Below are positions 7,375 through 14,552 of a stretch of DNA of 32,619 bases, piece by piece. Every line of letters starts with the position of its first letter. The first letter of the stretch is position 1. Below the pieces are notes generated by a model. That model did no database searches. It had not been told where the DNA came from and worked only from the letters and a program-made list of their open reading frames with translations. Origin of the DNA: Bradyrhizobium lablabi (GTDB lineage Bacteria > Pseudomonadota > Alphaproteobacteria > Rhizobiales > Xanthobacteraceae); assembly GCF_001440475.1 (NCBI RefSeq), contig NZ_LLYB01000086.1:227002-259620 (forward strand), written 5' to 3'. A program made the translations under genes and the position numbers.

Positions 7375-8193
7375 ATGACAACCCTTACCCCCTCGGGCTT
7401 CCTCACGATCGGCGCTTCCCATCTCGAATACCGCATGATCGGTCCGTCGCCCGAGAGCGCGCCGACCATTGTGATGCTGCATGAGGGCCTCGGCTCGGCC
7501 GGGCTGTGGGGCGACTTCCCCGAAAAACTGCAAGCCGCGACCGGCGCGGGCGTGTTCGCCTATTCGCGCGCCGGCTATGGCGCATCGACGCCCGTTAAAC
7601 TGCCGCGGCCGCTCGACTACATGCATGTCGAGGCGCTCGACGTGCTGCCGAAACTGCTCGACAAGACCGGCTTCCGCCGCGGCCTCCTGCTCGGCCATTC
7701 CGACGGCGCCTCGATCGCGGCGATCTATACCGGCTCGCATCAGGATCACCGCGTGCAGGGGCTCGCGCTGATCGCGCCGCATTTCATCGTCGAGGATATT
7801 TCGGTCGCCTCGATCGCGGAGATCCGCACCGCCTACGAGACCACCAACCTCAAGGGGAAGCTGTCGCGCTGGCACCGGCACGTTGACAATGCCTTCTACG
7901 GCTGGAACGGCGCCTGGCTCGATCCGGATTTTCGCAACTGGGATATTTCGGAATACCTCGCCTATATCCGCGTACCGGTGGCGATCCTGCAAGGTGTCAA
8001 CGACCAGTATGGAACCATGCGTCAGGTCGAGATCGCGCAGGAAGAGTGCTACTGTCCGGTCGATGTGACTGTGATCCCCGGCGCGGGACATCAGCCGCAT
8101 CGCGAAGCGCCGGAGGCGACGCTCGATGCGATTTCGGATTTCGCAAAAGCGGTGTTGCACACAGCTAAGGGCTCGCAGGGACGGGCCGCGTAA
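7375..8193 (+). CDS. Alpha/beta hydrolase of the box cluster
   Basis: A 272-aa alpha/beta-hydrolase-fold protein. The nucleophile elbow is GHSDG with Ser109. The likely acid is Asp210 (QGVNDQYGT) and the histidine is His239 (GAGHQPH), so the triad is complete. The oxyanion-hole strand is probably VMLHEGLGS. There is no signal peptide, so it should be cytoplasmic. It lies 46 bp after bclA and before a DUF309 gene, in a block dedicated to benzoyl-CoA. A thioesterase or hydrolase acting on a stalled or misprocessed CoA ester is one possibility, but no activity can be read from the sequence. Confidence 0.88.
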   Translation: MTTLTPSGFLTIGASHLEYRMIGPSPESAPTIVMLHEGLGSAGLWGDFPEKLQAATGAGVFAYSRAGYGASTPVKLPRPLDYMHVEALDVLPKLLDKTGFRRGLLLGHSDGASIAAIYTGSHQDHRVQGLALIAPHFIVEDISVASIAEIRTAYETTNLKGKLSRWHRHVDNAFYGWNGAWLDPDFRNWDISEYLAYIRVPVAILQGVNDQYGTMRQVEIAQEECYCPVDVTVIPGAGHQPHREAPEATLDAISDFAKAVLHTAKGSQGRAA

Positions 8194-8229
8194 CGCTTTT
8201 CCGCACGCGCTTTCCGGGGCCGCGCCCCG

Positions 8230-8748
8230 ATGACCGTATCACCCGCAGGCGCAGGTAATCTCCCGTTGCCGCGCTGGGCCTATGTGCCGGGCGACCCCGG
8301 CGCTACGAACGCCGACTACGAAACGCTGGGACGGATCGCAGCGTTGGTGCCACCGCGCTTCGGCGGCTATGTGCCGGCGCGGCATCCGGCGCTGCGCTAC
8401 GGCATCACGCTCAACGACCGCGGCTATTTCTGGGAGGCGCAGGAAATCCTGGAAGCAGTGTGGGCGGCAGCGCCGCAAGGCGGCCGCGAGCGGATTCTGC
8501 TGCGCGCCTGCATCCTGATCGCAACCGCGAACTTGCGGCTGCGCATGCAGAAGCCGCACGTCGCGGCGCGGATGCTCGGGGAGGCGCTCGGCGAACTCGA
8601 GGCGCTGGGCCTTCGCCATGCCGGCGGCGACGGCTTTGCCGATTGCTTTCCGGCCGCGGCCCTGGCGGCCGTCATCAAGACCAAGCTGGAGCGGCCGCAA
8701 CTCGCCAAGGCCGATTGGGTGGCGATTGCGGCCAGCGGCCGAACATGA
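8230..8748 (+). CDS. DUF309 domain protein of the box cluster
   Basis: A 172-aa protein with a DUF309 helical domain at about residues 55-110. The hallmark run is YGITLNDRGYFWEAQEILE, then a VW and RERILLRACILIATANLRLRM, matching the family pattern of G-x-Y-W-E-A-H-E-x-L-E followed by an alanine-rich helix. The family function is unknown. It lies 36 bp after the hydrolase. No Shine-Dalgarno sequence precedes ATG 8230; instead a small GC hairpin (GGGGC-CGC-GCCCC, 8216-8228) does. The hydrolase stop is in the same frame, with no other start between. A GTG at 8284 is the only nearby alternative start. Confidence 0.82.
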   Translation: MTVSPAGAGNLPLPRWAYVPGDPGATNADYETLGRIAALVPPRFGGYVPARHPALRYGITLNDRGYFWEAQEILEAVWAAAPQGGRERILLRACILIATANLRLRMQKPHVAARMLGEALGELEALGLRHAGGDGFADCFPAAALAAVIKTKLERPQLAKADWVAIAASGRT

Positions 8749-8793
8749 AACAAAATGCATGTTCTGGCGTTTTAGGCTAGACTCAATCAAAAA

Positions 8794-8813
8794 CATGCAC
8801 TATTGTGCATGCA
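8794..8813. promoter_or_regulatory. Candidate BoxR operator upstream of boxC
   Basis: CATGCACTATTGTGCATG (8794-8811) is a perfect inverted repeat with 7-base arms and a 4-base centre. It contains TGCA, 6 bases, TGCA, and a third TGCA abuts at 8810-8813. A further TGCA is at 8756-8759. Azoarcus BzdR is known to bind TGCA repeats within longer palindromes, and this organism's BoxR homologue is 3 kb away. The site is 41 bp upstream of boxC and covers a possible -10 (TATTGT, 8801-8806), so binding would repress. Confidence 0.65.
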
Positions 8814-8854
8814 CCGAACCAAACAACATCTGAGAAAACGACAGAGGGTGGCTC

Positions 8855-10543
8855 ATGGCCGGTGAAGATCGCGTCCTCGCAGGCGGCGCGAAATACATCG
8901 ATTTTCAAACCGATCCGTCGCGCTATCGCCACTGGAAACTGGCGGTGGAGGGCGACGTCGCGACGCTCACCATGGACGTCGACGAGAATGGCGGGCTGTT
9001 CGAGGGCTATCAGCTCAAGTTGAATTCCTACGATCTCGGCGTCGACATCGAACTCGCGGACGCCGTGCAGCGGCTGCGCTTCGAGCACCCCGAAGTGAAG
9101 GTGGTGGTGATGCGCTCCGGCAAGAACCGCGTGTTCTGCGCCGGCGCCAACATCCGCATGCTGGCGGGCGCGACCCACGCCCATAAAGTCAACTTCTGCA
9201 AATTCACCAACGAGACCCGCAACGGCCTGGAAGATTCATCGGAAAATTCCGGCCAGCGCTTCATCACCGTCGTCAACGGCACCGCGGCCGGCGGCGGCTA
9301 TGAGCTGGCGCTTGCGACCGACCACATCATCATGGCCGACGATGGCGCCGCCGCCGTCGCGCTGCCGGAAGTGCCGCTGCTTGCGGTGCTGCCGGGCACC
9401 GGCGGGCTGACGCGCGTGGTCGACAAGCGCAAGGTGCGCCGCGACCATGCCGATTTCTTCTGCACCATCGAGGAAGGAATTAAAGGCAAGCGTGCCGTCG
9501 CATGGCGGCTGGTCGACGAGATCGCGCCGAACAGCAAGCTCGAAGCCAAGGTCGCCGAGCGGGCCAAGGAGCTCGCCGCCGCCTCGAAGCGCAACGGCAC
9601 CGGCAAGGGCATCGCGCTGGCGCCGCTCAACCGCACCATCGACGAGGCCGGCATCCGCTATGGTTTTGTCAGCGTCGACATCGATCGCGCCGCGCGGATC
9701 GCGACCATCTCGATCAAGGCGCCGGAAGCCGCGCCGCCGGCCGATATCGACGGCCTGATCGGGCGGGGCGCCTCGTTCTGGCCGCTGCAGGTGGCGCGCG
9801 AGCTTGATGATGCGATCCTGCATCTGCGCATCAACGAACTCGAAATCGCGATGCTGGTGTTCAAGAGCCACGGCGATCCGGCCAATATCGTCGCTTGCGA
9901 CGCCTTCCTCGACGCCAACAAGGCGCACTGGCTGGTCAACGAGATCAGGCATTACTGGAAGCGGGTGCTGAAGCGCATCGACGTCACCTCGCGCACGCTG
10001 GTGACGCTGGTCGAGCCGGGTTCCTGCTTCGCCGGCACGCTGGCCGAACTCGTGTTCGCCGCCGACCGCTCCTACATGCTGATCGGCTCGCGCCAGGGCG
10101 ACAACCGTCCGCCGCCCGCGATCCAGTTGACCTCGATGAATTTCGGCCCCTATCCGATGAGCCACGGCCTGACCCGGCTGCAATCGCGCTTCCAGGCCGA
10201 TCCGTCCGATCTGGAGCGCGCGCAAGGCGCCATCGGCAAGGCGCTCGATGCGGAAGAGGCAGAAGAACTCGGCCTCGTCACCTTCGCGCTCGACGACATC
10301 GATTGGGACGACGAGGTGCGGGTGTTCCTGGAGGAGCGCACGTCGTTCTCGCCCGACGGTCTCACCGGCATGGAAGCGAATCTGCGCTTCGTCGGGCCAG
10401 AGACCATGGAATCGAAAATCTTCTCGCGCCTCACGGCGTGGCAGAACTGGATCTTCCAGCGTCCCAATGCGGTCGGCGAAGACGGCGCGCTGCGCCGCTA
10501 CGGCACCGGTCAGAAGGCGCAATTCGACATGACGCGGGTTTGA
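8855..10543 (+). CDS. boxC: Benzoyl-CoA-dihydrodiol lyase (2,3-epoxybenzoyl-CoA dihydrolase)
   Basis: A 562-aa enzyme that opens the ring of 2,3-epoxybenzoyl-CoA hydrolytically, giving 3,4-dehydroadipyl-CoA semialdehyde and formate. The N-terminal half is crotonase-like: SGKNRVFCAGANIRMLAG and VVNGTAAGGGYELALATDH form the CoA-binding and oxyanion-hole segments, followed by ALPEVPLLAVLPGTGGLTRV. A second, diverged crotonase-like region occupies the C-terminal half (LVEPGSCFAGTLAELVFAAD), as is usual for BoxC of about 550 aa. ATG 8855 follows an AGAGGGTGG. It has its own upstream operator region and is followed by boxB after a 163-bp gap occupied by a repeat. Confidence 0.95.
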   Translation: MAGEDRVLAGGAKYIDFQTDPSRYRHWKLAVEGDVATLTMDVDENGGLFEGYQLKLNSYDLGVDIELADAVQRLRFEHPEVKVVVMRSGKNRVFCAGANIRMLAGATHAHKVNFCKFTNETRNGLEDSSENSGQRFITVVNGTAAGGGYELALATDHIIMADDGAAAVALPEVPLLAVLPGTGGLTRVVDKRKVRRDHADFFCTIEEGIKGKRAVAWRLVDEIAPNSKLEAKVAERAKELAAASKRNGTGKGIALAPLNRTIDEAGIRYGFVSVDIDRAARIATISIKAPEAAPPADIDGLIGRGASFWPLQVARELDDAILHLRINELEIAMLVFKSHGDPANIVACDAFLDANKAHWLVNEIRHYWKRVLKRIDVTSRTLVTLVEPGSCFAGTLAELVFAADRSYMLIGSRQGDNRPPPAIQLTSMNFGPYPMSHGLTRLQSRFQADPSDLERAQGAIGKALDAEEAEELGLVTFALDDIDWDDEVRVFLEERTSFSPDGLTGMEANLRFVGPETMESKIFSRLTAWQNWIFQRPNAVGEDGALRRYGTGQKAQFDMTRV

Positions 10544-10545
10544 TT

Positions 10546-10685
10546 TCGTGTCCCGGGCGCCGTGCGGCGCAGGTGGCGCGGCCCGCAGAACCTTAACAGG
10601 TCCCAGATCTGCGGCGCATCGCCATAGGGCGTCGAAGACGCGCGTGAACGCGCTGATGACCTCGCACTGACGTCCCGGGACACGA
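10546..10685. repeat. Palindromic repeat element between boxC and boxB
   Basis: A 140-bp element bounded by perfect 12-base inverted ends, TCGTGTCCCGGG (10546-10557) and CCCGGGACACGA (10674-10685), with further internal complementary stretches. The ends resemble the CGTGTCCCGG repeat family common in Bradyrhizobium and relatives. It starts 3 bases after the boxC stop and ends 21 bases before boxB, so it is probably transcribed within the operon and can fold in the mRNA. Confidence 0.8.
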
Positions 10686-10706
10686 GAGCCATAAAGGAGT
10701 ACGGCG

Positions 10707-12152
10707 ATGAATTACATGAACGTCGACTATTCGACCAAGATACCCAACAACGTCAATCTCAGCGAAGACCGCCAGGTGCTGAAAGCCCTGGAAGGCTGGC
10801 ATCCCGGTTACATGGACTGGTGGGGCGACATGGGGCCGGAAGGCTTTCAGCAGTCGCTGGTCTATCTGCGCACCGCCTATTCGGTCGATCCGCGCGGCTG
10901 GGCCAAGTTCGACTATGTGAAGATGCCGGAATATCGCTGGGGCATTCTGCTGGCGCCGCAGGAAGAGAACCGCGTCATTCCCTTCGGCGAGAACTACGGC
11001 AAGCCGGCCTGGCAGGAAGTCCCGGGCGAGCACCGCGCCACGCTGCGCCGCCTGATCGTGATCCAGGGCGACACCGAGCCCGCTTCCGTCGAGCAGCAGC
11101 GCCATCTCGGCAAGACGGCGCCCTCGCTCTATGACCTGCGCAACCTGTTCCAGGTCAATGTCGAGGAAGGCCGCCATCTCTGGGCGATGGTCTATCTCCT
11201 GCAGAAATATTTCGGCCGCGACGGCCGCGAGGAAGCCGATGATTTGTTGCGCCGTCGCTCGGGTGACGCGGATTCACCGCGCATGCTCGGCGCCTTCAAC
11301 GAGGCGACGCCGGACTGGCTGTCGTTCTTCATGTTCACCTACTTCACCGACCGCGACGGCAAGATGCAGCTGCACAGCCTCGCGCAGTCCGGTTTCGATC
11401 CGCTGTCGCGCACCTGCCGTTTCATGCTGACCGAAGAAGCGCATCACATGTTCGTCGGCGAGACCGGCATCAGCCGTGTCGTGCAGCGCACCTGCGAGGC
11501 GATGAAGGCCGCCGGCATCACCGATCCCACCGACATCGCCAAGGTGCGTGCGCTCGGCGTCATCGACCTGCCGACCATCCAGAAGAAGCTGAACCTGCAC
11601 TATTCGCTGTCGCTCGATCTGTTCGGTTCGGAAGTCTCGACCAACGCGGCGAATGCCTTCAATGCCGGCATCAAGGGCCGCTACAAGGAAACCCAGATCG
11701 ACGACGACCACCAGCTCAAGAACGCCACCTATCCGGTGCTGAAGCTGGTCGACGGCGTGATCAAGCGGGTCGACGAGCCGGCGCTGACCGCGCTCAACAT
11801 GCGGCTGCGCGACGACTACACGCAGGATTGCGTCAAGGGCATGCTGCGCTGGAACAAGGTGATTTCGACCGCCGGCTACCAGTACAAGCTGACGCTGCCG
11901 AACGTCGCGTTCCACCGCCAGATCGGCGAGTTCAAGGATATCAATGCCACGCCCGACGGCGTGCTGATCGATGACGCCACCTGGAACCAACGCAAGGGCG
12001 AATGGTTGCCTTCGACTGACGACGGCGACTTCATCGCCTCGTTGATGAAGCCGGTGACCGAAGCCGGCCAGTACGCCTCCTGGATCTCGCCGCCGAAGGT
12101 CGGCATCGACAACAAGCCCGGCGATTTCGAGTACGTGAAGATCGAAACCTGA
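10707..12152 (+). CDS. boxB: Benzoyl-CoA 2,3-epoxidase, oxygenase component BoxB
   Basis: A 481-aa class I di-iron monooxygenase that, with reductase BoxA, converts benzoyl-CoA to the 2,3-epoxide. Likely iron ligands are Glu124 (GDTEPAS), Glu154 and His157 (VEEGRHLW), Asp215 (TYFTDRDGK), and Glu244 with His247 (LTEEAHHMF). These sit at a constant offset of four from the ligands I recall for Azoarcus BoxB (120, 150, 153, 211, 240, 243), so the active site appears intact. ATG 10707 has AAAGGAG 8 bases upstream. It follows boxC across a repeat. BoxA, needed for electron supply, is not encoded next to it. Confidence 0.95.
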   Translation: MNYMNVDYSTKIPNNVNLSEDRQVLKALEGWHPGYMDWWGDMGPEGFQQSLVYLRTAYSVDPRGWAKFDYVKMPEYRWGILLAPQEENRVIPFGENYGKPAWQEVPGEHRATLRRLIVIQGDTEPASVEQQRHLGKTAPSLYDLRNLFQVNVEEGRHLWAMVYLLQKYFGRDGREEADDLLRRRSGDADSPRMLGAFNEATPDWLSFFMFTYFTDRDGKMQLHSLAQSGFDPLSRTCRFMLTEEAHHMFVGETGISRVVQRTCEAMKAAGITDPTDIAKVRALGVIDLPTIQKKLNLHYSLSLDLFGSEVSTNAANAFNAGIKGRYKETQIDDDHQLKNATYPVLKLVDGVIKRVDEPALTALNMRLRDDYTQDCVKGMLRWNKVISTAGYQYKLTLPNVAFHRQIGEFKDINATPDGVLIDDATWNQRKGEWLPSTDDGDFIASLMKPVTEAGQYASWISPPKVGIDNKPGDFEYVKIET

Positions 12153-12156
12153 ACCG

Positions 12157-12173
12157 CCCCGCAAATCGGGGAG
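12157..12173 (+). promoter_or_regulatory. Hairpin covering the ribosome binding site of the 90-aa gene
   Basis: CCCCG (12157-12161), CAAAT loop, CGGGG (12167-12171). The right arm overlaps the Shine-Dalgarno GGGGAG (12168-12173) of the gene starting at 12182. Translation of that gene could be damped unless ribosomes finishing boxB open the stem. The stem is only 5 bp, so the effect may be small. Confidence 0.35.
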
Positions 12174-12181
12174 CCGTAAAC

Positions 12182-12454
12182 ATGGACCCCGATCGCGACC
12201 TCGAAAAAATGAACCGCGACCAACTGGTCGCGGAGGTAAAGCGCCTCAGGGCGGGTATCCGCGCCCATCGCGACAGCACAGGTCACGACCTGTGCTGGCA
12301 CCATCCGGATCTCTGGGGATTGCTCCCCGAGCGGCTCACGCCCGACGTGGCCGTCCCGCCCTGGCCGAAATTTTTGCGCGGATGTCTGCGGTACCGAGAA
12401 GCGCTGGAGCGCGAACTGCCCAACGCACCGGAGGCCGACTTCGAATACGACTGA
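12182..12454 (+). CDS. Small conserved protein of unknown function, downstream of boxB
   Basis: A 90-aa cytoplasmic protein. It has an N-terminal charged helix (DRDLEKMNRDQLVAEVKRLRAGIRAH), probably a short coiled coil. A compact second part is rich in H, W, C and P: STGHDLCWHHPDLWGLLPE, then VPPWPKFLRGCLRYREALE. I recognise this STGHDLCWHHP pattern from hypothetical proteins in several proteobacteria but know no function. The C-W-H-H cluster could bind metal, which is inference. It begins 29 bases after the boxB stop with GGGGAG 8-9 bases before the ATG, so it is likely transcribed with boxB. Confidence 0.75.
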   Translation: MDPDRDLEKMNRDQLVAEVKRLRAGIRAHRDSTGHDLCWHHPDLWGLLPERLTPDVAVPPWPKFLRGCLRYREALERELPNAPEADFEYD

Positions 12455-12503
12455 ATCGATGCCGTACAGGCGGTAGATTGAGCACTCGTCGCTGGACAGA
12501 CGC

Positions 12504-12945
12504 TCACGCGCTATCGCTATTCGTGAGCGCTGCTATCAGTGCCGGCAAACGGCCCATCACGGCTGCCATGAACGCGTGATTGTGATAGTCGCGCGATGCA
12601 ACGATCTTGCCCCCGCGAACGCGTGAGACCTGAATGTTCGAGACACGAAAGTTGCGTCCGGTGCCGGTGACCACGCCGTCATAGTCCCATTCGGCGATCG
12701 CGACCTCGGGATCGGCTGTTTGATGCACGAGCATATTGCGGACTTCAAGCGTCAATGGCGCGGCAGCAAAGCTGGCGAAGACGGATCGCGTCCCGTCCCT
12801 CGGTCCGCATCGGAGACGGAAGCGCGAAAGGATGCTCGACAATGGCGTCGTGGGCATAGAGTTCATGAAGCCGTTCCCAGGCCCGATCGGCTATGCCGTT
12901 CATGAGCTCTCTCAAAACCTGTTCTGGGCTTGGATGATCAGGCAC
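12504..12945 (-). pseudogene. Frameshifted NTF2/SnoaL-like protein
   Basis: Two overlapping frames together encode one NTF2-like protein of about 140 aa. The N-terminal part (start GTG 12945 with GGAGAA upstream, VPDHPSPEQVLRELMNGIAD through MRTEGRDAIR) reads in one frame to about 12795. The C-terminal part (FASFAAAPLTLEVRNMLVHQ through HNHAFMAAVMGRLP) reads in another frame, ending at 12504. The homology switches frame in the stretch coding for GRDAIR, at about 12785-12800. SnoaL-like proteins normally run continuously through both parts. It is either a recent pseudogene or a one- or two-base sequencing error. Confidence 0.75.
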
Positions 12946-13055
12946 GGTGCTTCTCCATTGCGAAGACTGCTTGCAGTCGACCAAACGATGCTATCGCGAG
13001 TTGACCAGCGTGCCGAAGGCTGAATTCGAATACGGGAAAGAGTGACAGGCGAATG

Positions 13056-13198
13056 CCTTAACCTCTCCGCGCTTGCGGGGAGAGGTCGGATCGCGTTTGC
13101 GATCCGGGTGAGGGGGGGTACAGGTCTATCGATAATGCACAGCTCGCGGAGAGAGCCCCTCACCCCAACCCTCTCCCCGCAAGAGCGGGGCGAGGGAG
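13056..13198. repeat. Palindromic intergenic repeat (CTCTCCCCGC type)
   Basis: The left arm holds CCTCTCCGCGCTTGCGGGG, then AGAGGTCGGATCGCGTTTGC, then GATCCGGGTGAGGGGG. The right arm holds CCCCTCACCCCAACCCTCTC, then CCCGCAAGAGCGGGGCGAGG. The arms are complementary to each other and each also contains its own small hairpin, giving a cloverleaf-like fold. It lies downstream of the SDR gene, where it could end transcription. Confidence 0.8.
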
Positions 13199-13211
13199 CA
13201 CAGCGTCGCCA

Positions 13212-14012
13212 CTACCCCGCGATCTCGCTGCCCGCGCTTGCATACACCACGCCGCCGTCCACCGCGATGGTGTTGCCGACCACATAATCCCCGGCGCGCG
13301 AGGCGAGATAGATCGCTACTCCCGCCATATCTTCATCGCTGCCGATGCGCCGCGCCGGAACGCGCTTGGCTACCTCGTCGCCATGGTCGCGCGCGGCGCG
13401 ATTCATGTCCGACTTGAAGGCGCCCGGCGCGATCGCGGTGACGTTAATGTTCTCCTTGATCAGCTTGGTGGCCATGCGCCGCGTCAGGTGGATCACCGCC
13501 GCCTTGCTCGCGGCGTAGGAATAGGTCTCCATCGGATTGACGAAGATGCCGTCGATGGAGGCGACGTTGATGACCTTGGCAGGCCGCTCGGGGCTTGCCG
13601 CCGCGCGCAGCGGCTTTGCCAGCGCCTTGGTCAGGAAGAACAGCGACTTGACGTTGAGGTCCATCACCTTGTCCCAGCCGCTTTCCGGGAATTCGTCGAA
13701 CTCCGCGCCCCATGCCGCGCCGGCATTGTTGACGAGGATGTCGAGCTTCGGCTCCAGCTTGATGATTTCTGAGGCGAGTTTTTCGCAGCCCGCCACCGTC
13801 GAGATGTCGATCGGCAGCGCGATGCATTCGCCGTCATAGGCGGCAGTGAGTTCTTTCGCGGTGGCTTCGCAGGGACCGGCCTTGCGCGCTGTGATGTAAA
13901 CCTTCGCCGCGCCCTGCGCGAGAAAACCGGCCGCGATCATCTTGCCGATGCCGCGTGAGCCACCCGTCACCACCGCGACGCGGCCATTGAGCGAAAACAG
14001 ATCCTTGAACAT
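13212..14012 (-). CDS. SDR family NAD(P)-dependent oxidoreductase
   Basis: A 266-aa classical short-chain dehydrogenase/reductase. The cofactor loop is TGGSRGIGK near residue 16, followed by the structural NNAGAAWG. The catalytic elements are VASIDG (Ser) and YSYAASKAAV (Tyr-x3-Lys), with a preceding DLNVKSLFF asparagine. The C-terminal AVDGGVVYASAG is typical of this class. The GGS glycine motif and a downstream YITARK (Arg after the second strand) favour NADP(H). ATG 14012 has GGAGG 6 bases upstream. The substrate is unknown; it is separated from the box genes by the NTF2 remnant and a repeat. Confidence 0.9.
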   Translation of the reverse strand: MFKDLFSLNGRVAVVTGGSRGIGKMIAAGFLAQGAAKVYITARKAGPCEATAKELTAAYDGECIALPIDISTVAGCEKLASEIIKLEPKLDILVNNAGAAWGAEFDEFPESGWDKVMDLNVKSLFFLTKALAKPLRAAASPERPAKVINVASIDGIFVNPMETYSYAASKAAVIHLTRRMATKLIKENINVTAIAPGAFKSDMNRAARDHGDEVAKRVPARRIGSDEDMAGVAIYLASRAGDYVVGNTIAVDGGVVYASAGSEIAG

Positions 14013-14084
14013 TGCATTCCTCCATTGCTTTGCCGCCGGTTTTGGGCGGGGGAGGGCGGCAAGTCAAGGAAGGGGATTGGACCC

Positions 14085-14116
14085 GTAGCCCGGATGGAGC
14101 GAAGCGCAATCCGGGG
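14085..14116. repeat. Short CGTAGCCCGGATGGAGC-type repeat
   Basis: CGTAGCCCGGATGGAGCGAA continues to CGCAATCCGGGG, an imperfect palindrome (CCCGGAT/ATCCGGG) seen widely as a dispersed intergenic element in rhizobia and other proteobacteria. The following stretch to 14235 holds no gene that I can support. Confidence 0.7.
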
Positions 14117-14235
14117 AAGGAGCGGCCAAATTCTTAAAGCCCACGGCTCTGCCGGAGGATACTTATACCTGAGCCACTGTCCGCAGGCGCGGCGGGTCTG
14201 CGGCGCGCGTTCGCCTCATCGGGAATGCAACGAGG

Positions 14236-14472
14236 TTATTTCTTTGCTCGCCCGATTAGAACCAAATCGCCATCTGGTTCTTCTTCATAATGAATAAGGC
14301 CGTACAGCGGAAATTTGATCAACACACCTCTATTCAGAGACGCCCATTCCGCTTTCGGATACTCCTCACTGTACTCGTTAGTGTCGATCGAGCACACGAC
14401 GATTCCTCCGGAATCTTCACCAATCCTGACTTTATCGCCGAGCCGGATGCTTTGACCGTCGGGATATTTCAT
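14236..14472 (-). CDS. Small conserved protein of unknown function
   Basis: A 78-aa cytoplasmic protein, predominantly beta-strand, with a first segment YPDGQSIRLGDKVRIGED resembling an SH3-like or KOW-type barrel start. It continues with GGIVVCSIDTNEYSEEYP, EWASLNRGVLIKF and PLYGLIHYEEEPDGDLVLI. I recognise the pattern as a hypothetical protein scattered in proteobacteria but know of no function. Codon use is less GC-rich than in neighbouring genes (many AT-ending codons), hinting at horizontal arrival. It stands alone between an SDR gene and a polysaccharide deacetylase, both on the minus strand. Confidence 0.7.
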   Translation of the reverse strand: MKYPDGQSIRLGDKVRIGEDSGGIVVCSIDTNEYSEEYPKAEWASLNRGVLIKFPLYGLIHYEEEPDGDLVLIGRAKK

Positions 14473-14552
14473 CGGACACCTACTTTACGAAGAGTTGAAT
14501 CGGTATCCAGTTCGCTCGCGCGCCGTCCGGGCTATGGCGCTACGAATTGTAT

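Noticed and set aside
9236..10522. 428-codon open frame antisense to boxC
   Set aside because: Shadow of boxC with arginine/glycine-rich sequence and no recognisable domain.
13042..13287. 81-codon plus-strand frame
   Set aside because: It lies largely within a palindromic repeat and overlaps the end of the SDR gene.
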